Below, piece after piece: positions 33,502 through 42,286 of a DNA stretch of 64,000 bases. The position numbers and the translations under genes were made by a program. Source of the DNA: Hwangdonia lutea (GTDB lineage: Bacteria > Bacteroidota > Bacteroidia > Flavobacteriales > Flavobacteriaceae); contig NZ_CP136521.1 in NCBI RefSeq assembly GCF_032814565.1, forward strand, positions 1,398,501 to 1,462,500. The letters are read 5' to 3'. How positions within the stretch are numbered: the first letter of the stretch is position 1; the number at the start of each line of letters is the position of its first letter. Below the pieces are notes generated by a model. The model was not told the origin of the DNA. It did not search any database and saw nothing but the letters and a program-made list of their open reading frames with translations.

Positions 33502-33756
33502 CTAATTATATTTCACCTTAAAATAGATTAACAAAAACGCCGAAATAATCGTTATCGCGTTAGCGGCAATCATCGATGGACTATTAATAAACAAGGCATA
33601 AACCAACCATAATGCGACGCCCACAAAAAACATAATAAGCATGGGTAACGACAACCCCGAAACGTCTTTGGTTTGCCACGTTTTAAACACTTGTGGCAAA
33701 AAAGCAGCGGTAGTTAAAATGGCTGCTGCAAAACCTATAAATTCTATGTAATCCAT
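33502..33756 (-). CDS. SemiSWEET-type sugar transporter
   Basis: 84 residues forming three membrane helices, with the PQ-loop motif in helix 1 (AAFLPQVFKTWQTKDVSGLSL). SemiSWEETs dimerise to make a sugar channel across the inner membrane. The substrate is probably a hexose or disaccharide, but this is inferred from the family only. It stands alone; its upstream region is filled with repeats. Confidence 0.92.
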   Translation of the reverse strand: MDYIEFIGFAAAILTTAAFLPQVFKTWQTKDVSGLSLPMLIMFFVGVALWLVYALFINSPSMIAANAITIISAFLLIYFKVKYN

Positions 33757-33780
33757 GTGCTAATTTTAATTAAAACTTGT

Positions 33781-33824
33781 GTCACTTCGAGTGTCTCGAA
33801 TTTTTTCGGGATGTATCGAGAAGT
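33781..33824. repeat. CACTTC/GAAGTG palindromic repeat
   Basis: CACTTCGA and TCGAGAAGTG flank a loop with CTCGAA and TTCGGG. It is the first element of a repeat island that fills the gap between SemiSWEET and leuS. Confidence 0.6.
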
Positions 33825-33924
33825 GGGCGTTACCCAATCCCGATAGCTATCGGGAGGGTCGGGCTATCCGTTGCAAGTCCTCGCTCGTACCTCGCTGTGG
33901 GCTTTCCACTGCTATCCCTAACGC
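33825..33924 (-). repeat. Dispersed structured element, copy B
   Basis: Minus strand: GCGTTAGGGATAGCAGTGG, AAAGCCC, a variable hairpin (GCGAGGTACGAGCGAGG), CGGATAGCCCGACC, hairpin CCCGATAG/CTATCGGG, then GGGTAACGCCC. Same block order as copy A (12614) with different stem sequences. Confidence 0.75.
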
Positions 33925-33953
33925 GGAACAAACCGTAATCCATTAACCTTTTG

Positions 33954-34033
33954 TCATTTCGACAACAGGAGAAATCACATCATCAAACGACATATACTAT
34001 GTGATATCTCAATCGTACCTCATTTCGACATGA
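33954..34033. repeat. GTCATTTCGAC inverted repeat element
   Basis: TTTGTCATTTCGAC at the left and TTTCGACATGACAAA at the right, with ATCACAT and ATGTGAT nested inside. It is the third element of the island before leuS and may also act as its terminator. Confidence 0.6.
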
Positions 34034-34041
34034 CAAAAAAA

Positions 34042-37000
34042 CTACCCCACAATATTCACGATTTTTCCGGGTACCACAATCACTTTTTTGGGTTCGCGCC
34101 CTTGTAATTGGTCCTTGGTTTTCTCGTGTGCCAATACCGCTTTTTCAATGTCTTCTTTACTCATATCCAAAGGCAATTCCATGGTAAAGCGCATTTTACC
34201 GTTAAACGAAATGGGGTAATTTTTACTGCTTTCTACCAAGTGCTTTTCCTCGAATTTCGGGAATGCCGCAGTTGAAATCGACTCGGCATGCCCCAATTGA
34301 TGCCATAATTCCTCGGCAATATGCGGCGCATACGGCGAGATTAAAATCAAGAGCGGTTCGAGTATGTCTTTTGATGTACATTTTTGAGCCGTTAACTCGT
34401 TAACCGCAATCATAAAAGTAGACACCGAGGTATTAAATGAAAAACTCTCAATATCTTCCTGTACTTTTTTAATGGTTTTGTGCAGTGTTTTTAAAGACTC
34501 TTTTGATGGTTCAGCATCATTAACTTTAAGTCCGTTATCATCGGCATACAATTTCCAAAGCTTTTTTAGGAAGGAATGCACACCCGTAATACCAGCAGTT
34601 TTCCAAGGTTTGTATTGCTCCAACGGGCCGAGGAACATTTCGTATAAACGTAAAGAATCCGCGCCGTAATCTGAAACAATATCATCTGGATTAACAACGT
34701 TGTATTTGGATTTCGACATTTTTTCGACGTCAAAATCGGCAAACAAATCAAACCCCTCTACCAACTGCGCCTTGCCTAATATTGAATGAAACATTTCCCA
34801 TGCTTTTAACTTCTTCAAATCAACTTTTGCTCCGGGGCCAACACAATCTACAGGTATATTATAACTTCGGGAAAACTCTAAGTTTTGAATTACAATATTA
34901 TTATCAAAAGATTTTAAAAGAAACTCTTTGTCTTTTATTGAAGATAGCTTTAAAATTAAACTATAAAGTTCTTTAAAATAATCTCCATCATCTGGATAAT
35001 CTGAAAAATTAAAATCTGAAAAAAGAATTGGTGATTTTAAACTCAATTTCACCTTAGAAAATCTATTTAATTTATCTTCAATTGAAAATGAGCTTGACAC
35101 TTTAACAAAAGCACTAGTCCCCAAAATCATCCCCTGGTTAATCAGTTTTTTGGCAAACTCATCAACGGGCACCAAACCTTTATCAAACAAAAATTTCTGC
35201 CAAAAACGCGCGTACAGTAAATGCCCTGTGGCATGCTCGCTGCCACCAATGTACAAATCGACGTCCTTCCAATAGTTTAGTGCTTCTTTACTTGCAAATT
35301 CGTTTTCGTTATGGGCATCCATATAGCGGTTAAAATACCACGAGCTTCCTGCCCACCCGGGCATGGTGTTTAATTCGAGAGGGTAAACGCCATTGTGTTG
35401 AGACCCTTCGACTGCGCTCAGGGTGACATCCTGCTCCTTTTTGTCATGCTGAACTTGTTTCAGCATCTCATTAGAAACCACTTTGTTTGTTTTAGTACAC
35501 CAAGCCCACTTTGTGGCGTTCCCCAATGGTGGTTCGCCAGTTTCGGTGGGTAAGTATTTTTCAACTTCGGGCAGTTTTATTGGTAAATGTGCCGTATCAA
35601 TCATTTGTGGCATCCCGTTTACATAATATACGGGAAACGGCTCGCCCCAATAACGCTGTCGCGAAAACACCGCATCGCGCAAACGGTAATTGGTTTTTCC
35701 TTCGCCCTGTTTAATTTTTTCCAATTCGTATATAACGCGTTTGGTGGCTTTTTTATAGTTTAATCCGTTAAGGAAATCGCTGTTTCCAATTACGGTTTTT
35801 TCTTTATCTGAAAATGCTTCTTCAGAAATATCTACCCCATCAAAAATATTTGGAATTGGAATATTAAAATGTTTTGCAAAATCGTAATCACGCTGATCGC
35901 CACAAGGCACCGACATTACCGCACCTGTACCATAGCCTGCCAACACGTAATCGCCAATCCAAATAGGAATAGGTTCTTTTGTAAATGGATGTTCGGCATA
36001 AGCACCCGTAAACACGCCCGAAATGGTTTTTACATCGGCCATTCTATCGCGTTCGCTACGTTTTGCCGTGGCTTCAACATAAGCGTCCACCTCAGCTTTT
36101 TGCTCAGGTGTTGTAATTTGCGATACCAATTCGTGCTCTGGTGCAAGCGTCATGAAACTGACTCCGAAAATGGTGTCGGGTCTGGTCGTGAATACATCTA
36201 TTTTATGGGACCCTTCAACTGCGCTCAGGGTGACATTCTCGTTTTCATTTTTGGGCAAAACGTTAAACGACACACTCGCTCCAACCGATTTTCCAATCCA
36301 GTTGCGTTGGCTTTCTTTTAAAGCATCTGTCCAATCAATTTTATCCAAACCTTGTAGCAAACGCTCTGCATAAGCCGATATACGCATACTCCATTGGGTC
36401 ATTTTTTTACGGATTACCGGATGCCCGCCACGTTCTGAAACCCCATTAACAATCTCATCGTTTGCTAAAACGGTTCCTAAAGCGGGACACCAATTCACTT
36501 CGGTTTCGGCTAAATAGGTTAAACGGTATTGCAATAATATCTGTTGCTGTTTTACCGTGTCGAAAGCATTCCAATCGACCGCAGTAAATAATTCGATATT
36601 ATCATCGCATACAGCATTTACTGTTGCGTTTCCTTCAGCTTCAAAAAGCTTTATCAATTCTGAAATATCTTCAGCTTTATCGCTGTCGTTATTGTACCAC
36701 GAATTGAACAATTGGATAAAAATCCATTGCGTCCATTTATAATAATTGGGGTCGGAAGTTCTTACTTCACGCGACCAATCGAACGAAAACCCGATTTGAT
36801 CGAGTTGACGGCGATAAGTTTTTATGTTTTCAGCAGTAGTGATTGCAGGATGTTGCCCGGTTTGAATCGCATATTGTTCAGCCGGCAAACCAAAGCTATC
36901 GTACCCTTGCGGATGCAATACATTAAACCCTTGGTGGCGCTTGTAACGCGCATAAATATCCGAGGCGATATAACCCAAGGGATGCCCAACGTGCAAGCCC

Positions 37001-37134
37001 GCACCACTTGGATAGGGAAACATATCCAACACATAATATTTTGGTTTGTCGCTACCGTTTACGGCTTTAAAAGTTTGGTTTTCTGCCCAATATTTTTGCC
37101 ACTTTTCTTCGATTTTATTGAAATCGTATTTCAT
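34042..37134 (-). CDS. leuS: Leucyl-tRNA synthetase with in-frame repeat insertions
   Basis: 1030 residues, long for the family. Class I motifs: HVGHPLGY near residue 47 and KMSKSKYN near 803. The CP1 editing domain starts near FTTRPDTIFGV (residue 315), and the Trp-rich PGWAGSSWYFNRYMD block is intact. Three short peptides match palindromic repeats read in frame: NVTLSAVEGS (about 300-309), and MLKQVQHD followed by DVTLSAVEGS (about 556-578). Both lie in loops, so the enzyme is probably active. Essential gene, so the inserts must be tolerated. Single gene. Confidence 0.97.
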   Translation of the reverse strand: MKYDFNKIEEKWQKYWAENQTFKAVNGSDKPKYYVLDMFPYPSGAGLHVGHPLGYIASDIYARYKRHQGFNVLHPQGYDSFGLPAEQYAIQTGQHPAITTAENIKTYRRQLDQIGFSFDWSREVRTSDPNYYKWTQWIFIQLFNSWYNNDSDKAEDISELIKLFEAEGNATVNAVCDDNIELFTAVDWNAFDTVKQQQILLQYRLTYLAETEVNWCPALGTVLANDEIVNGVSERGGHPVIRKKMTQWSMRISAYAERLLQGLDKIDWTDALKESQRNWIGKSVGASVSFNVLPKNENENVTLSAVEGSHKIDVFTTRPDTIFGVSFMTLAPEHELVSQITTPEQKAEVDAYVEATAKRSERDRMADVKTISGVFTGAYAEHPFTKEPIPIWIGDYVLAGYGTGAVMSVPCGDQRDYDFAKHFNIPIPNIFDGVDISEEAFSDKEKTVIGNSDFLNGLNYKKATKRVIYELEKIKQGEGKTNYRLRDAVFSRQRYWGEPFPVYYVNGMPQMIDTAHLPIKLPEVEKYLPTETGEPPLGNATKWAWCTKTNKVVSNEMLKQVQHDKKEQDVTLSAVEGSQHNGVYPLELNTMPGWAGSSWYFNRYMDAHNENEFASKEALNYWKDVDLYIGGSEHATGHLLYARFWQKFLFDKGLVPVDEFAKKLINQGMILGTSAFVKVSSSFSIEDKLNRFSKVKLSLKSPILFSDFNFSDYPDDGDYFKELYSLILKLSSIKDKEFLLKSFDNNIVIQNLEFSRSYNIPVDCVGPGAKVDLKKLKAWEMFHSILGKAQLVEGFDLFADFDVEKMSKSKYNVVNPDDIVSDYGADSLRLYEMFLGPLEQYKPWKTAGITGVHSFLKKLWKLYADDNGLKVNDAEPSKESLKTLHKTIKKVQEDIESFSFNTSVSTFMIAVNELTAQKCTSKDILEPLLILISPYAPHIAEELWHQLGHAESISTAAFPKFEEKHLVESSKNYPISFNGKMRFTMELPLDMSKEDIEKAVLAHEKTKDQLQGREPKKVIVVPGKIVNIVG
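35402..35429. repeat. ACCCTTCGACTGCGCTCAGGGT repeat inside leuS, copy 1
   Basis: ACCCT pairs with AGGGT around a 12-base core containing GACTGCGCTC. Read on the minus strand it encodes VTLSAVEG. A near-identical copy is at 36209. Confidence 0.85.
35443..35469. repeat. ATGCTGAA/TTCAGCAT repeat inside leuS
   Basis: GTCATGCTGAA, short loop, TTTCAGCATCTC. Encodes MLKQVQHD on the minus strand. A relative with a longer loop is at 54049-54098. Confidence 0.85.
36209..36236. repeat. ACCCTTCAACTGCGCTCAGGGT repeat inside leuS, copy 2
   Basis: Differs from the copy at 35402 by one base in the loop. Encodes NVTLSAVEGS before the editing domain. Confidence 0.85.
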
Positions 37135-37311
37135 TATAAGCTTTTATTTTCAAATTACTGCCCACTGAAGACTGATTACTGCCCACTTTTTCAAGCTGCA
37201 AATTTAAGCTTATTATAACAATGTTGAAAGTTTAAACGTTGTAATCCTTAAACATCAGTAATTATTCTAAATATTTAATTTGAAAAACGAAAAAACGCCC
37301 TTAAAAGGTGA

Positions 37312-37338
37312 GATTCCAATTTTCAAGGGAATGACAAA
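37312..37338. repeat. Decayed ATTCC small hairpin repeat
   Basis: ATTCC at the left and GGGAATGACAAA at the right, with a changed loop. It lies in the leuS-ftsX divergent gap. Confidence 0.55.
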
Positions 37339-37422
37339 TTCAATTGAAATCAAAAGACTTATGGCTTTTGAAGTCTCTTTTCAATTTCTTTACTATTTTT
37401 ACACCGTTAATCCCATTATTTT

Positions 37423-38301
37423 ATGAGTACATCTTTCGAAAAACACCAAAAACGCAGACTTATTTCTTCCTATTTTTCGGTGGTACTAAGCATTGCACTG
37501 GTATTGTTTTTATTGGGTTTATTGGGCATGCTTATTTTAAATGCCAAAAAGGTGTCTGATCATTTTAAAGAGCAGGTCGTATTAACCATTTACCTAAAAG
37601 AAAACGCCAAAGATGTTGAAGTAAAACAGCTTGAAAAAAGTTTGGCGATGGCAGATTATGTAAAATCGACCGAATATGTTTCGAAAGAACAGGCTGCCGA
37701 ATTTATGAAAGCTGAAAACGGTGAGGATTTTATGGATTTTGTGGGTTACAACCCCTTGCAAAATTCCATCGATGTGCATTTAAAAGCCGATTTTGTAACC
37801 TCAGAGCATCTTGAAAAAATTTCCGCGGAAGCGTTAAATAAAAACTTTGTTGATGAAGTGACTTACGATAACGACCTTGTTAATTTGATGAACGACAACG
37901 TTAAAAAAATAAGTTTTTGGGTATTGGTAATTAGCGGTATTTTTACCTTAATCGCGGTATTGCTTATTAATAGTTCGATACGATTGGCAGTGTATTCTAA
38001 ACGATTTACCATTAAAACCATGCAAATGGTTGGCGCTACAAAACGATTTATTCGTCGTCCATTTGTTTGGAAAAGCGTTCGTCTGGGCATTATTGGCGCG
38101 ATTTTGGCATTAATTGGTATGGCTGTTGTTTTGTTTTATCTCAATAAATCATTTACCGAATTGGAGTTGTTAAGCAATCCTGTTTTAATGGGCGCATTGT
38201 TTGTTTTTATTTTTGCTTTAGGCATTATCATTACATGGATAAGCACGCATTTTGCAACCCAGCGTTTTTTAAATTTGAAAACCGACCAACTGTATTATTA
38301 G
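37423..38301 (+). CDS. ftsX: Cell division permease-like protein FtsX
   Basis: 292 residues with four membrane helices: one after the short N-terminal cytoplasmic tail (YFSVVLSIALVLFLLGLLGMLIL), a 110-residue periplasmic domain, and three near the C-terminus, including VLVISGIFTLIAVLLINSSIRLAVYSKR. Conserved FtsX block MVGATKRFIRRPFVWKS is present. With FtsE it forms a complex that links division to murein hydrolases. No ftsE is adjacent. It heads a cluster with DUF3098, uppP and truB that is conserved in Bacteroidota. Confidence 0.95.
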   Translation: MSTSFEKHQKRRLISSYFSVVLSIALVLFLLGLLGMLILNAKKVSDHFKEQVVLTIYLKENAKDVEVKQLEKSLAMADYVKSTEYVSKEQAAEFMKAENGEDFMDFVGYNPLQNSIDVHLKADFVTSEHLEKISAEALNKNFVDEVTYDNDLVNLMNDNVKKISFWVLVISGIFTLIAVLLINSSIRLAVYSKRFTIKTMQMVGATKRFIRRPFVWKSVRLGIIGAILALIGMAVVLFYLNKSFTELELLSNPVLMGALFVFIFALGIIITWISTHFATQRFLNLKTDQLYY

Positions 38302-38373
38302 TTAATTTACCATGGTATTAACAGTTCTATTTAAATAAATCCGTTAATTTGCATTACTATTTTATTCAGCATT

Positions 38374-38640
38374 ATGGGAGATAAAAAACGTAAAGAAAAC
38401 TCGAAATTTGTTTTTGTTTTTGGAAAGAAAAACTATAAATTCATGTTTATTGGTTTAGCGTTTATTGCGCTTGGTTTTATTTTAATGGCCGGTGGCGGTA
38501 GCGACGACCCCAATGTTTTTAATCCTGAAATTTTTAGTTGGCGACGCATCCGGTTGGCACCAACCTTAGTTTTGATTGGGTTTGGTATTGAAATGTATGC
38601 TATTTTATTGAATCCCGATAAATCAAAATCCAAAAAATAA
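38374..38640 (+). CDS. DUF3098 two-helix membrane protein
   Basis: 88 residues: basic N-terminus (MGDKKRKENSKFVF), helix 1 (FMFIGLAFIALGFILMAGG), a conserved loop SDDPNVFNPEIFSWRRIRLAP, helix 2 (TLVLIGFGIEMYAILL). DUF3098 proteins sit between ftsX and uppP across Bacteroidota, which suggests an envelope role, but the function is unknown. Confidence 0.9.
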   Translation: MGDKKRKENSKFVFVFGKKNYKFMFIGLAFIALGFILMAGGGSDDPNVFNPEIFSWRRIRLAPTLVLIGFGIEMYAILLNPDKSKSKK

Positions 38641-38691
38641 ATCCCCATTGATTTTCAAGCTTTACCGTTCCAATTTTAATATTTTTGCCCC

Positions 38692-39489
38692 ATGGATATA
38701 ATCGACGCAATCATCCTTGGCATTATTCAAGGGCTTACCGAATTTTTACCGGTTTCTTCAAGTGGTCATTTAGAACTGGGGAAAGCCATTTTAGGTGATA
38801 ATTCCGTACCTGAAGAAAGCTTGTTGTTTACCGTGGTTTTGCATTTTGCAACTGCGTTAAGTACCATGGTTGTTTTTAGAAAAGATATTTTAGACATCCT
38901 AAAAGGACTTTTAAAATTTCAATGGAACGAAGATTTACAGTTTGTTAGTAAAATTGTGGTTTCTATGATTCCTGCGGCTGTAATTGGTTACACCTACGAA
39001 TCCCAATTTGCCGAGTTATTTGGCGGCAACATTAAACTTGTTGGCTTTATGCTTATTATCACGGCACTTTTACTTTATTTGGCAGACAAGGCCAAAGACA
39101 CCGATAAAAAGGTATCTTTTCAAAACGCCTTTATCATTGGTATTTCTCAAGCTATTGCCATGTTACCCGGAATTTCACGTTCTGGTGCAACAATTTCAAC
39201 ATCGGTATTGTTGGGGAACGATAAAACCAAAGCAGCCCGTTTTTCATTTTTAATGGTGGTGCCGTTAATATTCGGAAAAATCGCCAAAGATGTTTTAAGC
39301 GGAGACATTTCGATGGAAAGCCATAATATCACAACGCTTTCTGTGGGGTTCGTCGCGGCATTTGTGGCGGGTCTATTCGCCTGTACTTGGATGATTGCCT
39401 TGGTTAAAAAAAGCAAACTATCCTATTTTGCCGTGTATTGTGCTATTGTTGGCGTTATTGCTATTATTTTTTCCGTGCTAAACTCATAA
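38692..39489 (+). CDS. uppP: Undecaprenyl-diphosphate phosphatase
   Basis: 265 residues with about eight membrane helices. Catalytic motifs: GLTEFLPVSSSGHLELG near the N-terminus and ISQAIAMLPGISRSGATISTS in the middle. It recycles undecaprenyl pyrophosphate to undecaprenyl phosphate for peptidoglycan and other wall polymers, with the active site facing the periplasm. A TATTTTTG box ends 4 bases before its ATG. It is followed after one base by truB, so they are co-transcribed. Confidence 0.97.
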   Translation: MDIIDAIILGIIQGLTEFLPVSSSGHLELGKAILGDNSVPEESLLFTVVLHFATALSTMVVFRKDILDILKGLLKFQWNEDLQFVSKIVVSMIPAAVIGYTYESQFAELFGGNIKLVGFMLIITALLLYLADKAKDTDKKVSFQNAFIIGISQAIAMLPGISRSGATISTSVLLGNDKTKAARFSFLMVVPLIFGKIAKDVLSGDISMESHNITTLSVGFVAAFVAGLFACTWMIALVKKSKLSYFAVYCAIVGVIAIIFSVLNS

Positions 39490-39490
39490 C

Positions 39491-40204
39491 ATGATTTCGA
39501 AAGAAGCCTATCTTTCCGGACAAGTTTTACTTATTGATAAGCCGTTGCATTGGACCTCGTTTCAAGTGGTTAATAAACTCCGTTGGGAAATCCGTCAGGC
39601 CTTCAACATTAAAAAAATAAAAGTCGGTCACGCCGGCACCTTAGACCCTTTAGCTACAGGTTTATTAGTGATTTGCACGGGGAAAATGACCAAGCAAATC
39701 GATACCTTTCAAGGCCAAATAAAGGAGTACACGGGCACCTTTGTTTTAGGAAGCACAACACCTTCCTTTGATTTGGAAACCGAGATAAATGAAACATTTC
39801 CAACGGATCACATTACCGAAGATCTAATCCATAAAACCACGGAACAGTTTGTTGGTGAGATTGAGCAATTTCCACCGGTATTTTCAGCCTTAAAAAAGGA
39901 TGGAAAACGTTTATACGAATATGCGAGATCTGGCGAATCGGTTGATATTAAAGCAAGAACTGTAAGCATTCAAGAATTTGAAATCACTAATATCGATGCC
40001 ATAGATGGTGATACCGACTCCATAAATATCGACTTTAGAGTTGTTTGCAGCAAAGGCACATATATCCGTTCTTTAGCCAACGATTTTGGACAAGCATTGC
40101 AGTCTGGTGCACATTTATCATCACTCCGAAGAACAAGAATTGGAGCCTTTCATGTTGCCGATGCCGTTTCAATTGAAACCTTCATTACATACCTAAAAGG
40201 CTAA
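39491..40204 (+). CDS. truB: tRNA pseudouridine-55 synthase
   Basis: 237 residues. Catalytic Asp in HAGTLDPLATGLLVICTGKMTK; conserved LIDKPLHWTSFQVVNKLR at the N-terminus and KGTYIRSLANDFG in the PUA-proximal part. It makes pseudouridine 55 in the T-loop of tRNAs. The start follows the uppP stop by one base. The PUA domain is short, as in other Bacteroidota. Confidence 0.96.
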   Translation: MISKEAYLSGQVLLIDKPLHWTSFQVVNKLRWEIRQAFNIKKIKVGHAGTLDPLATGLLVICTGKMTKQIDTFQGQIKEYTGTFVLGSTTPSFDLETEINETFPTDHITEDLIHKTTEQFVGEIEQFPPVFSALKKDGKRLYEYARSGESVDIKARTVSIQEFEITNIDAIDGDTDSINIDFRVVCSKGTYIRSLANDFGQALQSGAHLSSLRRTRIGAFHVADAVSIETFITYLKG

Positions 40205-40245
40205 ATTATTTATTTTTACGTATATTTCATATAGAATTGCACTAA

Positions 40246-40974
40246 ATGAACTCAGATTTGAACCTAACAAATCAACATAAAGCCCTACTTATTACCTTGC
40301 TTTTAGCGGGCACCGTGGTACTTTCTATTTTCAATTTAAGCCTTAAAAAACAAAGTGAATTTATTTCTGAAAGTTACTATGAAATGGAGCCCGAAGAAGA
40401 ACTCACCGAAGAAGAAATAAAAATACTTGAAGCCTTAGAAAACTTAAATGCCAGTAAGGCAGAAACCAATAAAGCCTTTAACGAAACCAGCAACAACAAA
40501 CAGTTTGCCCAGGCCTATAAACCCATTGCGCCACCTGAGGATTATGTGCCAAAAAACAGCGGTGCACCCGAGCAAAATAACGCTTTTAAAAAAGTATATG
40601 AGAGCTCTGATGATTCTAAATTAAATACCGAAGAACTCTCGTCGTTTAGCAAAGTAAACGACTTGTTAAAAAAACAGCAAGACGAGGGCGCCAACACCAA
40701 AAGCACCATCAGCTATTCGTTAGTAGACCGAAAAAAAATATACATTCCAATTCCGGTTTACCTCTGTGAAATTGGCGGTAAAATTGTTATAAACATTACC
40801 GTTAATGCCCAAGGCGATGTAACCGATGCCTATGTAAACTCGTCTTCATCCACATCAAACGAATGCTTGGTTGAACACGCATTGGAGTATGCAAAAAACG
40901 CTCAGTTTAGCACCGATACTTCTAAAAAAAGCCAAATAGGTTCTATTACATTTAACTTTATTGGCAAACGGTAG
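40246..40974 (+). CDS. TonB-like membrane protein
   Basis: 242 residues: cytoplasmic tail, one membrane helix (residues 13-30, ALLITLLLAGTVVLSIFNL), a Glu-rich stretch (EPEEELTEEEIKILEALENL), a long polar linker, and a C-terminal TonB/TolA-like domain (residues 160-242) with GGKIVINITVNAQGDVTDAYVN and CLVEHALEYAKNAQF. It probably spans the periplasm. Which receptor or complex it serves cannot be told; it lies after truB with a 41-base gap and may belong to that operon. The 3' end overlaps the convergent thioredoxin-like gene by 17 bases. Confidence 0.8.
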   Translation: MNSDLNLTNQHKALLITLLLAGTVVLSIFNLSLKKQSEFISESYYEMEPEEELTEEEIKILEALENLNASKAETNKAFNETSNNKQFAQAYKPIAPPEDYVPKNSGAPEQNNAFKKVYESSDDSKLNTEELSSFSKVNDLLKKQQDEGANTKSTISYSLVDRKKIYIPIPVYLCEIGGKIVINITVNAQGDVTDAYVNSSSSTSNECLVEHALEYAKNAQFSTDTSKKSQIGSITFNFIGKR

Positions 40975-41575
40975 GCTGTAATTCGCACAGCAATTCGGTA
41001 AGATCATTTATTACATTTTGTCCCTTATCGTTATTATACCAATGCTGTAAATCTTCTTTAAATTCTGGAGTTAATGTGCCGTATTTTGCTTTAAATCTAT
41101 TCACATAGTTTGTGGCTTCAGTTGGTCGAGGCCCAAAAGTATTTACAACATTACCTGTTGCATTTTCAACAATGATTAACTTCGGAATTGCCCTTCCACC
41201 ATTGGTTAAAAAGGCATTCATTAAATCTGGATTGTCATCACGAAGTACAATTCTTAAATCAATATGGTCGTTTAATTCGGCCACCTTATTTATGGCAGGC
41301 ACTACATGAGCCGCATCGCCACACCAGCTTTCGGTAAGTAGCAACCAGGTCATATTTTCTTCAAAAGACTCTATTCTTTTTTTAGCATTCTCCGAAATTT
41401 TTATGGTTTTATCCCAGCGGTTCATCCGTCTGTCGTTAAGCTTGGTATAGTCAACCATTGCTTCACTTTTATCGTCTCCAGTGGTCGAATTATCTACAAC
41501 CAACTGCTTTACCAAATTTCTGTATTCGGCATACGACATGCTATTTTTTAAACTATTTTTTATAATAGAATCCAT
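40958..41575 (-). CDS. Thioredoxin-family protein with WCGD motif
   Basis: 205 residues from ATG 41575 (MDSIIKNSLKNSMSYAEYR), the most likely start; the open frame extends 12 codons further. The fold is thioredoxin-like: MTWLLLTESWCGDAAHVVPAINKVAE, HIDLRIVLRDDNPD, RAIPKLIIVENATGNVV. The active site is WCGDAAH with a single Cys, the same variant as in the protein at 29928. It has no signal peptide and so is cytoplasmic, the other being secreted. Function unknown. Confidence 0.85.
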   Translation of the reverse strand: MDSIIKNSLKNSMSYAEYRNLVKQLVVDNSTTGDDKSEAMVDYTKLNDRRMNRWDKTIKISENAKKRIESFEENMTWLLLTESWCGDAAHVVPAINKVAELNDHIDLRIVLRDDNPDLMNAFLTNGGRAIPKLIIVENATGNVVNTFGPRPTEATNYVNRFKAKYGTLTPEFKEDLQHWYNNDKGQNVINDLTELLCELQPTVCQ

Positions 41576-41608
41576 GATTTTATGTTTTATTGACAAAATA
41601 TGATGGCA

Positions 41609-41616
41609 CAAATTTA
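41609..41616 (-). promoter_or_regulatory. TAnnTTTG -7 box for thioredoxin-like gene
   Basis: TAAATTTG on the minus strand, 34 bases before the chosen start. Confidence 0.4.
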
Positions 41617-41719
41617 GTACCTTGGTGTTTTATTTAAGATGATATTTGTCATGTTTTAAATTTAAACCTTACAGCCCAAAATGGGCTCCTAATTATTAAT
41701 GTTTATTTATTAATAGCTT

Positions 41720-42286
41720 ATGGAAAAAAAACATAGATGTGGCTGGTGTGTTGGAGATAATTTATACGAAACTTATCATGACAAAGAATGGGGCGTTCCG
41801 GTTTATGACGATGCGACGCTTTTTGAGTTTTTAATTTTAGAAACCTTTCAAGCGGGTTTAAGTTGGATTACCATTTTACGCAAACGCGAAAACTTCAGGA
41901 AAGCCTTTGATAATTTTGACTATAAAAAAATAGCCCAATACAACCAAGATAAAATTGACGCTTTATTGCAAGATGCTGGTATAATAAGAAACAAGCTGAA
42001 AGTAAAAGCCACCATTACCAATGCCCAAGCTTTTATGAAAATTCAGGAAGAATTTGGATCGTTCTCAAAATACATTTGGGCTTTTGTTGATGGCAAACCT
42101 ATTAAAAACAAACTTAAACACTACACCGACGCACCTGCCAACACGCCTTTAAGCGATGCCCTAAGCAAAGATTTAAAAAAACGTGGATTTAAATTTGTGG
42201 GCTCTACCGTAGTTTATGCGCACATGCAAGCGACTGGAATGGTTAACGACCATGAGCTTGGGTGTTTTAGGTATGAAGAAGTATAG
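41720..42286 (+). CDS. tag: DNA-3-methyladenine glycosylase I
   Basis: 188 residues. It has the Tag signature: RCGWCVGDNLYETYHDKEWGVP (zinc Cys near the N-terminus), FEFLILETFQAGLSWITILRKRENFRKAF, and the C-terminal FVGSTVVYAHMQATGMVNDHELGCF with the other zinc ligands. It removes 3-methyladenine from alkylated DNA. Its last codons overlap the next small gene. Confidence 0.95.
   Translation: MEKKHRCGWCVGDNLYETYHDKEWGVPVYDDATLFEFLILETFQAGLSWITILRKRENFRKAFDNFDYKKIAQYNQDKIDALLQDAGIIRNKLKVKATITNAQAFMKIQEEFGSFSKYIWAFVDGKPIKNKLKHYTDAPANTPLSDALSKDLKKRGFKFVGSTVVYAHMQATGMVNDHELGCFRYEEV

Noticed and set aside
35869-36373. Two open frames on the plus strand inside leuS
   Set aside because: Both are opposite leuS codons and match nothing; they exist because leuS is Asn/Lys-rich.
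36712-37218. 168-codon open frame opposite the leuS start
   Set aside because: Overlaps the conserved HIGH region of leuS and has no signal or domain.
37141-37230. ACTGCCCACT short direct repeats near leuS start
   Set aside because: Only two imperfect copies; not enough to call an element or a CRISPR.
38680-38687. TATTTTTG four bases before uppP as an ordinary promoter with leader
   Set aside because: Too close to the ATG for a leader and no -33 box; kept only as part of the leaderless idea.
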